DNA of 64,000 nt from Paenibacillus ferrarius (GTDB lineage Bacteria; Bacillota; Bacilli; Paenibacillales; NBRC-103111), in NCBI RefSeq assembly GCF_002027705.1, contig NZ_MBTG01000007.1, positions 1 through 64,000 of the forward strand. Direction: 5' to 3'. Under the pieces are notes generated by a model. It did not search any database, was not told the DNA's origin, and saw only the letters and a list, made by a program, of their open reading frames with translations. The position numbers and the translations under genes are program-made. Shown here one piece after another: positions 36,553 through 44,451 of the stretch (the first letter of the stretch is position 1; each line of letters starts with the position of its first letter).

Positions 36553-36663
36553 ATGAGCCACTCAAAACGCCGCGAAGAAGCTGCTTGGAAAAGCCGCAAA
36601 CAAGCCGTGCATCCACATGGTAAGGTGAAGTCACTGGCCGAACTGGCCAACGAGCAAAAGTAG
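36553..36663 (+). CDS. 36-residue basic small protein
   Basis: ATG 36553 to TAG 36661. It is preceded by GGGAGG with 9-nt spacing and is followed by a proper terminator. The peptide is Lys/Arg/His-rich at the N-terminal two thirds (starting MSHSKRREEAAWKSRK) and ends in an acidic-neutral helix (SLAELANEQ). Base composition matches chromosomal genes, not the AT-rich island. Function unknown; a nucleic-acid or ribosome-associated role would suit its charge but is only inference. Confidence 0.65.
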   Translation: MSHSKRREEAAWKSRKQAVHPHGKVKSLAELANEQK

Positions 36664-36698
36664 ATCCTAAGTAACGCTGGGATTGATTAGCCACAGCA

Positions 36699-36734
36699 CA
36701 AAGAACCCGAGACCTAATGTTTCGGGTTCTTTGG
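36699..36734 (+). terminator. Terminator of the small gene
   Basis: AAAGAACCCGA/TCGGGTTCTTT stem, 36 nt after the small gene's stop. Confidence 0.8.
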
Positions 36735-36744
36735 CATCAACAAC

Positions 36745-37671
36745 CACTCTCCCTTTCCCTCAGGTTGTATTCCAGAACTCCCCCTGAGCCATGCGATAGC
36801 GAGCATAGACACAAACCTGTCTGCACTATCCCCTTCCCTCAGGCTGTATCTCAGACCACTCACATGAGACAATGGGATAGTGAGCATAGACACTGACCTA
36901 TCTGCACTATCACCTTCCCTCAGGCTGTATCTTCAGACTCCCACCTGAGACAATGGGATAGTGATTATAGACACTGACCTGTCTGCTGCACTATCCCTTT
37001 CACTCAGGCTGTATCCTCAAACTCCCTCACCTGAGCCAATGGGATAGTGAGCATAGACACTGACCTATCTGCACTATCCCCTTCACTCAGGCTGTATTCT
37101 TAGATTCCCCTCTGAGACAAGGGTGAGCATAGACCTGACCTATCTGCACTATCCCCTTCCCTCAGTCTGTATCCTTAGACTCCCACCTGAGCCAATGGGA
37201 TAGTGAGCATAGACCTGACCTATCTGCACTATCCCCTCCCCTCAGTCTGTATCCTCAGACTCCCCACCTGAGCCAATGGGATAGTGAGCATAGACCTGAC
37301 CTATCTGCACTATCCCCTCCCCTCAGTCTGTATCCTCAGACTCCCCACCTGAGCCAATGGGATAGTGAGCATAGACACTAACCTGTCTGTACTATCCCCT
37401 TCCCTCAGACATATATCTGAGACCTCTCACTGAGCCAATGGGATAGTGAGTATAGACACTGACCTATCTGCACTATCCCCTTCACTCAGACTGTATCCTC
37501 AGACTCCCACCTGAGCCAATGGGATAGTGAGCATAGACACTAACCTACCTGCACTATCCCCTTCACTCAGAAATGTATCTCAGACCACTCACCTGAACCA
37601 ATGGGATAGTGAGCATGGACACTGACCTGTCTGCACTATCCCTTTCCCCCAGACTTCATCCTCAGCCTCCC
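36745..37671. repeat. 81-bp tandem hairpin array (11 units plus partial)
   Basis: The GGGATAG landmark recurs at about 36793, 36874, 36955, 37041, 37121, 37197, 37278, 37359, 37440, 37521 and 37602, mostly exactly 81 bp apart. Each unit has two palindromes: GGGATAGTG...CACTATCCC (loop about 22 nt, with inner ATAG/CTAT pairing) and CTCAGG...CCTGAG. Units differ by point changes; the fifth has lost part of the first arm. All frames contain stops, so it is not coding. A final half unit extends to the helD stop codon, and the last six helD codons look repeat-derived. Confidence 0.93.
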
Positions 37672-40113
37672 TCAGGAATGCAACTCAGACTCCTCCCCCA
37701 CCACGAATTCATAGGTGTCAGTGGATTGATTCATAATCCACTGACACGGTTCGCCTAGCGAGAAGATGCTGAGCTCGTGCATGGCTCTGGTGCAAGCCGT
37801 GTAGAACAGCTTGCGGTCGTTTTCGTGGCCGTACTGATGATGGGAACCATCATAGATGAGTACGGCATCGAATTCTACCCCCTTCGCAAGATACGAAGGG
37901 ATGACCAGCACGCCCGACTCAAAGGTCGGGCTCATCTTGGTGACGAGCCCCAGAGGCGCTTGCAGCTGGGGCTCTAGGGCTTCATGCGCGAGCCGGCTCT
38001 CGCTCGCGGTCTTGGTAATGATCGCGATGGAGGCATAGCCTTCGCCGAGCAGTCGCGCAATCTCGGCTGCCAGCAGGCTATGCAGCGATCCGCGATCGCT
38101 CGCTTGAATCACCCGCGGCTTAGCGCCGGCGCGGGTGAAGGGCTCTATGGCATCGCCGCCGGGCACGATGCCGCGGGTGAACTCCACGATCTCCCGCGTG
38201 GAGCGATAGCTTCGGAACAGACGGATAACTTCCGTTTGTTCCGGCCCATACAACGCGGCGATCGGATCCATTTCGCTATACGCGGAAGCGTGCGAATAGA
38301 TCGCCTGGTTCAGATCTCCGAGCGCTGTCATACGGCAGCGCGGAAACAGCCGTTTCAGATAGGCCAGCTGAAACGGGGAATAATCCTGCGCCTCGTCGAT
38401 GATGACGTGGCGGACAGCGCCGTTCGTCTGGAAGCCGCAAACCGCTTCCATCAAATACAGAAACGGCGTAGCGTCCTCATACGGCAGCCTGGCCTGGGCC
38501 AGCTCCTCCCGCGTCCGCTCGCAGATCGAGGACCAGCAGGAAGGCTTCGCTGCGATCTGATGAACCCAATCCCCATCGGCTGCAGCAGCTTTTTTATCCT
38601 CATGCAATTGCGTATATAAGCCGATCATATCAACGAACTTCAGCTGCTTCACCGCAGCGCGAATAGGCTTTAATTGCTCCTTGATCACCATGCGAGCCAG
38701 CAGTATTTTTTCTTGATCAAAATCATCAAAAGTAGCTCCCTGACCTCTCTCCATTTTGCGCAGCCGAACAAAAGCATCGTGATAATCCTCACTGCCAAGG
38801 AGTTCGATCTCATCCTCCACCCAAGCCGCTTCCAGTTCCCTCTCGGCAAAATGCTCTAATTGCTCCAGAAGCCAGCCCTGCATTAATTCCAAACGGTTCG
38901 GAAGCCGAATGGCGGGGTCGTAGCTGTAGAAGCGTTCAACCAACCTAGCCATACTCACCACTTCTTGCTCGCGAAACAGGATCGGGTTGAACTGCATGCC
39001 GGCTCGCTCCAAACGCAGTTTATACGCCTGAATCACAGCGAGATAATCAGCTGATGACTTGTAGCGGATCCCGCTAAGCCTCGCTTGATACAGTTGCTCA
39101 GCCTCAGCGCTTGCAGTCAACGTCTCCCCTTCACTTGCCTGAGGAGACAGTCCTCTCGTTAACACGTATTCCAATTGAGTGAACGAATCCTCTACCTCGA
39201 ACCTATCGCCCAATCGATGCTCTAAGTAGGCTTGGTACGTCGTTTGCTGCATATTTTCTTCGCCTAGTTCAGGTAATACTGTGGAAACATAATGATTAAA
39301 TAGCGGATTTGGCGAAAACAGCACCATCTGATCCGAGCTTAATTGATCGCGGTGCTTGTAGAGCAGGTAGGCGACTCTTTGCAGCGCCGCTGATGTTTTG
39401 CCGCTTCCTGCAACCCCTTGTACGATGAGCATCTGCGCTTTGTCGTTGCGGATAATGCGGTTCTGTTCCTTTTGAATCGTAGCAACGATGGTCTTCATTT
39501 GCGCGTCAGAGCTTCGGCTGAGCACCTGTTTTAATAATTCGTCGCCGATCGTTACGCCGGTATCGAACATCAGTCGAATTTCACGATCTCGAATGACAAA
39601 TTGACGCTTCAACAGCATCTCGCCTGCTACGACCCCATTTGGAGTTGTAAACGCAACTTCTCCTGGCGCAAAATCATAATACAAGCCGGAAATGGGCGCT
39701 CGCCAATCGTACACTAGATATTCATCTTTTTGATCATCCAAAAAAGCCGCAATGCCCAAATAGATCGCTTCTGATGATTGCTCGGCTTTCTCCCTGAAAT
39801 CAATCCGGCCAAAATAAGGCGATTGCACAAGCCTCCTCATTTTCCCTAATGCTGTTGAAGCTTGGCGATGTGTCCGCTCCCGCTCCGATAAAACTTCCGC
39901 CTGCTGTTTGATGCTGGCAATCGACTCTGCCGCGTCCTCGGGCGTACTCATATCCATCGTAACGTCATCCCAGTAGTGCTTCCGAATATCCACTACATCG
40001 GATTGCACTTGGCCAATTTGCTCCTCCAGCCCGTTTATTTTTGTTTGGATCTTGGTCGTTACTTCTTGCACTCTCGTCTTTTCAGCTGACCAGTCTTGCT
40101 CCAATAAGCTCAT
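37672..40113 (-). CDS. helD: HelD-like UvrD/Rep-type helicase (RNA polymerase recycling factor)
   Basis: 813 residues. The N-terminal antiparallel coiled coil (about 1-90) matches the arm that enters the RNA polymerase secondary channel. Superfamily 1 motifs follow: GVAGSGKTSAAL (Walker A), IIDEAQDYSPFQ (Walker B), GDLNQAIYSHAS and YTACTRAMHEL. HelD frees stalled RNA polymerase from DNA in Gram-positive bacteria, using ATP. The start ATG 40113 has a GAGGCGA site upstream. The 3' end runs into the 81-bp array, whose half unit forms the last codons and the stop. Confidence 0.9.
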   Translation of the reverse strand: MSLLEQDWSAEKTRVQEVTTKIQTKINGLEEQIGQVQSDVVDIRKHYWDDVTMDMSTPEDAAESIASIKQQAEVLSERERTHRQASTALGKMRRLVQSPYFGRIDFREKAEQSSEAIYLGIAAFLDDQKDEYLVYDWRAPISGLYYDFAPGEVAFTTPNGVVAGEMLLKRQFVIRDREIRLMFDTGVTIGDELLKQVLSRSSDAQMKTIVATIQKEQNRIIRNDKAQMLIVQGVAGSGKTSAALQRVAYLLYKHRDQLSSDQMVLFSPNPLFNHYVSTVLPELGEENMQQTTYQAYLEHRLGDRFEVEDSFTQLEYVLTRGLSPQASEGETLTASAEAEQLYQARLSGIRYKSSADYLAVIQAYKLRLERAGMQFNPILFREQEVVSMARLVERFYSYDPAIRLPNRLELMQGWLLEQLEHFAERELEAAWVEDEIELLGSEDYHDAFVRLRKMERGQGATFDDFDQEKILLARMVIKEQLKPIRAAVKQLKFVDMIGLYTQLHEDKKAAAADGDWVHQIAAKPSCWSSICERTREELAQARLPYEDATPFLYLMEAVCGFQTNGAVRHVIIDEAQDYSPFQLAYLKRLFPRCRMTALGDLNQAIYSHASAYSEMDPIAALYGPEQTEVIRLFRSYRSTREIVEFTRGIVPGGDAIEPFTRAGAKPRVIQASDRGSLHSLLAAEIARLLGEGYASIAIITKTASESRLAHEALEPQLQAPLGLVTKMSPTFESGVLVIPSYLAKGVEFDAVLIYDGSHHQYGHENDRKLFYTACTRAMHELSIFSLGEPCQWIMNQSTDTYEFVVGEESELHS

Positions 40114-40146
40114 AAGATCGCCTCTTTTCTAACTTTTTGCTGCGAT

Positions 40147-40300
40147 TTGACACGAAGCCCGTCTTAGTGCTATAATTATATTAGGATAATAATGTTATTT
40201 ATCCCATTAATTATCAATCACTCTTTATCTTATCAATTTCCTTTTCAGAAATCAACAATAAACCCAAATCCATTCGTGGACTTGGGTTTTTCTATGTTTA
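40147..40300 (+). ncRNA. Possible small RNA: promoter to terminator without a clear ORF
   Basis: TTGACA (40147-40152) and TATAAT (40171-40176), 18 nt apart, form the best promoter match in the window. About 115 nt downstream is a hairpin AACCCAAATCCA-TTCG-TGGACTTGGGTT followed by T5. An ORF from ATG 40194 runs through the hairpin and has only a weak AGGA site, so a non-coding transcript of about 115 nt is preferred. It lies divergent from helD. The hairpin also suits termination of the reverse-strand gene at 40329, so the RNA is only a candidate. Confidence 0.4.
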
Positions 40301-40328
40301 TCATGTATGGCTTCTCGAAATCCTTTGA

Positions 40329-41213
40329 CTAGATCTCGTGCCGTTCCCGAATACGTCTCACAGCCCGGATATGATGCATCGCATGACCCGCCATCATTTT
40401 AAGCAATTTCCCAACAGACTCCTCGCGGTCTTTCGAAATTATCGTTCGCTGCAGCGCATCTGGCAGATAAGCGCACAAACTGAGAATATGCTGCCGCACA
40501 GCAACGAACATGCGGACTTCAACATGGATAGGTCGATTAGCATACAGAAGCCCCTGACTCCAATCGTCCTGTGAAAATGAATTGCCTGCATATGTACGTC
40601 CCGACTCCGCCAAAGCGAATTTCACTTTGTGTATGGTAACTAGCTCTAGGTCGATTAAGTGCAGCAAGTGTTCGCGTATGGACCACTTTCCAGGTACTTC
40701 TCGGAGATTCAGTTGTTCATCTGTCAGACTGGCAACGACTTCGCCTAATGCCTCAATACCTTCTGCGTACATCGCAATAATTTCCTCATCGGCCGCATAA
40801 AGCTCTTCCCAATAAACCAACATGTACCCATCTACACTAGGTACAAGCAGCCTTCGAATATGTCCCGGATCCTCTTCTTTATGCAGCTGTGCCACCCCCC
40901 GTTCCAGCAAGCTCCTCTCCACCTCTTGAACGGAGCTCACCCCGATGTAGACGAGATCCCCCGCTTGCGGACAGGACGGCTTTGGTTGAAGCCAATCGGC
41001 TATGCGGCTCTCTTCAGAATCCGTTTCTTGCTGGGCTGCTGTTTGGCTCCTATTCATCAACACAACTCGGTAATCCTCCCCTACTTGAAGCAAAACAGCA
41101 TGCCCCGAAGCTGCGCGCTCAACGACTTCCCAACCCAGCTTTCCCGTATAAAAGGCTGCCGAGGCCTCCACATGATCCACCAGCAGCAGCAGTTTCGCTT
41201 TATTACGGTCCAT
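40329..41213 (-). CDS. VOC/glyoxalase-DinB fusion protein
   Basis: 294 residues from ATG 41213 (MDRNKAKLLL), with AAAGGAG 6 nt upstream; the longer reading has no support. Residues 1-130 form a VOC/glyoxalase-like domain (VDHVEASAAFYTGKLGWEV). Residues about 140-290 form a DinB-like four-helix metal-binding domain (WSIREHLLHLIDLE and MMAGHAMHHIRAVRRI give the His ligands). Fusion of these two domains is unusual. The role is probably in thiol-dependent detoxification or resistance, but this is inference. It is monocistronic. Confidence 0.78.
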   Translation of the reverse strand: MDRNKAKLLLLVDHVEASAAFYTGKLGWEVVERAASGHAVLLQVGEDYRVVLMNRSQTAAQQETDSEESRIADWLQPKPSCPQAGDLVYIGVSSVQEVERSLLERGVAQLHKEEDPGHIRRLLVPSVDGYMLVYWEELYAADEEIIAMYAEGIEALGEVVASLTDEQLNLREVPGKWSIREHLLHLIDLELVTIHKVKFALAESGRTYAGNSFSQDDWSQGLLYANRPIHVEVRMFVAVRQHILSLCAYLPDALQRTIISKDREESVGKLLKMMAGHAMHHIRAVRRIRERHEI

Positions 41214-41232
41214 TTTTTTCTCCTTTGTGTAT

Positions 41233-41269
41233 AAAAAAATACGCTCCGTCATGGTTTCGACGGAGCGTA
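41233..41269 (-). terminator. Terminator of the kdgK-kdgA operon
   Basis: Stem ACGCTCCGTC/GACGGAGCGT, followed in the reverse direction by T7. It overlaps the promoter/leader region of the VOC-DinB gene. Confidence 0.85.
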
Positions 41270-41277
41270 CGTTTTTC

Positions 41278-41940
41278 CTACTTCTTGGCTGCTTTGTAGG
41301 CTGCGATATATTGAGCGGCCTTGTCAGCGACAAGACTGTAATTGCCGGTTTTGACAGCTTCGCTCGTCAAATCGGAACCGATTCCGACGGCTACAGCGCC
41401 GGCCTCGATCCATTCGGCGAGGTTGCTGAGCGAGACGCCGCCTGTTGGCATAATGTTCGCCTGCGGCAGCGGACCTTTGATGGCCTTGATCATTCCCGGC
41501 GAGTAGAGATTGCCCGGGAACAGCTTCACGATATCGACGCCAAGCTCAAGCGCCGTCTGGATTTCTTGAATCGTCATGCAGCCTGGCATGACGGGCACGC
41601 GATAACGGTTGCAGAGCGCAACCGTGTTCGGGTTCAGCGAGGGGCCTACGACGAACTCGGCCCCACTGAGAATCGCGGCACGCGCCGTCTCCGGGTCCAG
41701 GGCTGTGCCCACCCCGATAATCGCGTACTTGGCCGCGTCCTGCGCTGTGCTCGAGTAGCGCTTCGCCAGCGTCTCGATCGCGCGCAGCGCGAAAGGCACA
41801 GTCATTGTGACTTCGATGACTTTAATGCCCCCTGCAATGGCTTGATCCGCCATTTCAACGACTTCTTCGGGAGTTTCACCTCGTAGGACGGCAACTACGC
41901 CTTCATTGGATATTTGCTGAACCAATTTAATTTTTTTCAA
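41278..41940 (-). CDS. kdgA: 2-keto-3-deoxy-6-phosphogluconate aldolase
   Basis: 220 residues. Splits KDPG into pyruvate and glyceraldehyde 3-phosphate by a Schiff base. The Lys of IVKLFPGN is the Schiff-base residue, and the Glu of VIEVTMT and GVGTALDPE belong to the active site of this TIM barrel. The C-terminal PTGGVSLSN and GIGSDL bind phosphate. It lies 28 nt after kdgK, forming the end of the Entner-Doudoroff/pectin-product pathway. Its base composition is slightly more GC-rich than that of kdgK. Confidence 0.93.
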   Translation of the reverse strand: MKKIKLVQQISNEGVVAVLRGETPEEVVEMADQAIAGGIKVIEVTMTVPFALRAIETLAKRYSSTAQDAAKYAIIGVGTALDPETARAAILSGAEFVVGPSLNPNTVALCNRYRVPVMPGCMTIQEIQTALELGVDIVKLFPGNLYSPGMIKAIKGPLPQANIMPTGGVSLSNLAEWIEAGAVAVGIGSDLTSEAVKTGNYSLVADKAAQYIAAYKAAKK

Positions 41941-41968
41941 TGGTATCTTCCCTTTCTATTGTTAACAT

Positions 41969-42946
41969 TTATCGTTCAATATGTTTAATGTCATGAAGGA
42001 CTGCATCGACTTGCTCCCACGTAGGGGCGCCTTCCCAATCGCCTTCGGTCTGAACGATTAAGGAACCTACCAGATTGCCGATACGAACGGCTTCTGCATA
42101 GTCATACCCTTTCGTAACTCCGACCAGAAAGCCCGCACAAAACCCATCGCCCGCCCCAACCGTATCAACCACTTGCTCCGCCTTGAAATAAGGCACAGCC
42201 GTAATCGTGTCAGGAGTGACAACATACGTCTCGTTATCGCCGCCTTTGACAATCGAGATGGCCGACAATTCGCGCAGCTTGCCCACGATGACATCCCAAT
42301 CCTCTGTCTGATAAAGCAGTTTCAGTTCATCCAGCCCCGGCAGAAAAATATCCGATAATTGAGCAAGCTCAAGCAGAACAGGACGTGCCTCTTCGATACT
42401 CCAAAGCTTCAAACGCAAATTGGGATCGAAACTAACTTTAACTCCATGCTTGCGGGCCATTCGAACAGCTTCGAAGACAGCTTCTTTACAGGACTCGCTC
42501 AAAGCCGGCGTAATGCCCGTCACATGCAATATCTTGGCCCCGGCAATATAAGCCTCGTCCAAATGCTTCACACTCGTCTGACTGGCCGCCGAATTTTTAC
42601 GATAATAGTAGACGGATGTTTTGCCCATGAGCACTTCACGCATCATCAATCCAGTCGGTGCTTCTCCTGTTAGCTCTGCTCTGGAAACGTCAATTCCCTC
42701 TCCACGGAGCTTTTTGAAAATCATGCGGCCTAAAGGATCTTTTCCTAGCCGGCCAAACCATCCCACCTTGCCTCCAAGCCGAGAGATGCCGATCGCCAGA
42801 TTGCTTTCCGCACCGCCAAACAAGCTGTGAAGCTCTGCGGAATATTCCAAACCCTTCCCACTGGAAGGCATAAGCAGCGCCATCGTCTCCCCGAATGTGA
42901 CGATCTCGGGACCATTTGCCGCTTGCACTTGCGTGTTCGTCGTCAT
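41969..42946 (-). CDS. kdgK: 2-keto-3-deoxygluconate kinase (PfkB family)
   Basis: 325 residues from ATG 42946 (MTTNTQ), with GGAGAG 5 nt upstream. The PfkB signature near the C terminus is DTVGAGDGFCAGFLVG; the N-terminal sugar-binding motif is FGGAESNLAIGISRLG. Phosphorylates KDG to KDPG, which the next gene product splits. Both genes handle sugar acids from pectin or glucuronate. A near-palindromic operator and a TATAAT lie upstream, suggesting repressor control, though no kdgR is adjacent. Confidence 0.93.
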   Translation of the reverse strand: MTTNTQVQAANGPEIVTFGETMALLMPSSGKGLEYSAELHSLFGGAESNLAIGISRLGGKVGWFGRLGKDPLGRMIFKKLRGEGIDVSRAELTGEAPTGLMMREVLMGKTSVYYYRKNSAASQTSVKHLDEAYIAGAKILHVTGITPALSESCKEAVFEAVRMARKHGVKVSFDPNLRLKLWSIEEARPVLLELAQLSDIFLPGLDELKLLYQTEDWDVIVGKLRELSAISIVKGGDNETYVVTPDTITAVPYFKAEQVVDTVGAGDGFCAGFLVGVTKGYDYAEAVRIGNLVGSLIVQTEGDWEGAPTWEQVDAVLHDIKHIER

Positions 42947-42993
42947 AGAAACTCTCCATTCATTCCCGGCGGCGCGAGTCCACACCCCGTTAA

Positions 42994-43029
42994 TTGAAAC
43001 GTTTAAATAAACCTTCTACCTCATATTAT
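42994..43029 (-). promoter_or_regulatory. kdgK promoter -10 and putative operator
   Basis: On the reverse strand a TATAAT (43029-43024) lies 77 nt before kdgK, with no clear -35 box. Just downstream, TTTAAACGTTTCAA (43007-42994) is a 14-bp near-palindrome centred on CG, the form bound by LacI-family repressors, to which the Bacillus KdgR belongs. Confidence 0.45.
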
Positions 43030-43132
43030 AGTGCATATGAACCGTTTGCACCAGACTCATGCCCGTAGAATCTATCTTCTAAAATCTCCCTTTAGCACAG
43101 AGATAAATTCGGTTCACCTAACTACTCAAAAG

Positions 43133-43312
43133 CCTGCAGAAGTGCAGGAATTTCTGGAGAATTCGCATGAAAAAGTGGAAATGCCTGCAATTGCGCAGGT
43201 ATTTCCGGCCATTCTAGCCTCTAATCCAGCGAAAAACCCAAAAAGCCTGCACAATCGCAGGAATTTCCTGATTGAGACCACTCCAAGAGCAAAAAACCTG
43301 CACAATCGCAGG
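43133..43312 (+). repeat. Four-hairpin dispersed element, copy B
   Basis: Hairpins CCTGCA-GAAG-TGCAGG (43133), CCTGC-AATTGC-GCAGG (43184), CCTGC-ACAATC-GCAGG (43246) and CCTGC-ACAATC-GCAGG (43297) start 51, 62 and 51 nt apart. This is the most symmetric copy. It fills most of the 470-nt gap between kdgK and suhB; the rest (43030-43130, 43313-43370) shows nothing else. Confidence 0.88.
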
Positions 43313-43371
43313 TTTATAAACAGCAAGCCCCTCTTCGATCGCCTAGAGCGAGCTGAGACGACGCCTCCAAC

Positions 43372-43397
43372 AACAAAGAGCCACCTCAGTGGCTCTC
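43372..43397 (-). terminator. Terminator of suhB
   Basis: AGAGCCAC-CTCA-GTGGCTCT stem followed in the reverse direction by TTGTTG. Confidence 0.65.
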
Positions 43398-43417
43398 CCT
43401 ATTCCTACCTGCACCGT

Positions 43418-44278
43418 TTAGAATCCCGTCGCTTCAGCGGCGGCCAACTCTTGCTGTAATTCCTCATGGATCTTTCCATTCGTCGCAAGGATATTACGAA
43501 CAGCTAGGCTGTACGGTTTGCCTGCCGTATCTGTCACTTGACCGCCTGACTCTTGAATCAGCAGCGCACCGGCGGCGATATCCCAAGAGTTCAAACCTAT
43601 CTCCCAGAAGCCGCTGAGACGGCCTGCAGCGACGTAAGCCAAGTGAAGCGCTGCCGAGCCGGCAACTCGAAGGTTGCGTACTTTAGGCGAGAGGGCTTGC
43701 ACGCCTTTAAGATTAACAACCAGAGCTCCTTGACGATCAGCGGGGAAGCCGGTGGCTACCAAGCTGACTTCAAGCTTTTCTTCCGTTGAAACTTCTGTTT
43801 TCTTACCATGCATGTAAGCGCCCTTGCCTTTTTCAGCAACGAACAGCTCATCTCGCGAAGGGTCATAGACGACACCTACGATAACCTCACCCTTGTGCGC
43901 TAGCGCGATAGAAACAGAGTAGAACGGAAAGCCATGAACGAAGTTGGTTGTGCCGTCGATCGGATCTACAATCCAGAGATATTCCTCGTCACTCATCGCT
44001 TGAAGCGCTTTGGCTGAAGCCTCGGGACCTGGCTCCACACCTTCTTCGCCAAGGATCGAGTGGTTAGGGAAATGCGTCATGATCAAATTGCGAATAAGCT
44101 TCTCTGACCCTTTGTCCACTTCGGTAACCAAATCCTGCGAAGAGAATTTTGTATCTATGCGATTGATGTCTCCTAATTTCGTTTTGATCCATTGACCCGC
44201 TTTGGCTGCCGTGTTAATCGCGACTGCCGTGAAGCTCTTGCTCCCAATCACGAACGGTTCCGCCTCACCATTTACCAT
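43418..44278 (-). CDS. suhB: Inositol monophosphatase family protein
   Basis: 286 residues. Mg-dependent sugar/inositol phosphatase fold: GEEG, IVDPIDGTTNFVHG (metal-binding Asp pair) and WDIAAGALLIQESGG are intact. The substrate could be inositol 1-phosphate, a nucleotide such as PAP, or another phosphosugar. An extra 10-15 residues precede the conserved region; the ribosome site (AAAGAG) is weak, so the start is uncertain. Monocistronic, with terminators either side. Confidence 0.88.
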   Translation of the reverse strand: MVNGEAEPFVIGSKSFTAVAINTAAKAGQWIKTKLGDINRIDTKFSSQDLVTEVDKGSEKLIRNLIMTHFPNHSILGEEGVEPGPEASAKALQAMSDEEYLWIVDPIDGTTNFVHGFPFYSVSIALAHKGEVIVGVVYDPSRDELFVAEKGKGAYMHGKKTEVSTEEKLEVSLVATGFPADRQGALVVNLKGVQALSPKVRNLRVAGSAALHLAYVAAGRLSGFWEIGLNSWDIAAGALLIQESGGQVTDTAGKPYSLAVRNILATNGKIHEELQQELAAAEATGF

Positions 44279-44403
44279 TTATATCAACTCTTTCTTTTCA
44301 ATAATTTCAAAGTATCTTAAGTATAGTAAATTATACGTTTCAAATACTAGAGCGTTTCATCCCAATTTATTCGTACATTTTTACATTTTTTTATCTTTTT
44401 GCA

Positions 44404-44440
44404 TAAAAAAATCCGTATTGCGATTAAGCAATACGGATTT
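44404..44440 (-). terminator. Terminator of fabI
   Basis: Perfect AAATCCGTATTG/CAATACGGATTT stem with a CGATTAAG loop and a T7 run in the reverse direction. Confidence 0.88.
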
Positions 44441-44451
44441 GAACAGTCCTC

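Noticed and set aside
36745..37671. CRISPR array
   Set aside because: The whole 81-bp unit is repeated, so there are no unique spacers between short repeats, and no cas gene is near.
43125..43320. Short CRISPR-like array of palindromic repeats
   Set aside because: Repeats are only about 16 nt and diverged, the intervals alternate 51/62/51, and the intervening DNA is itself related between copies.
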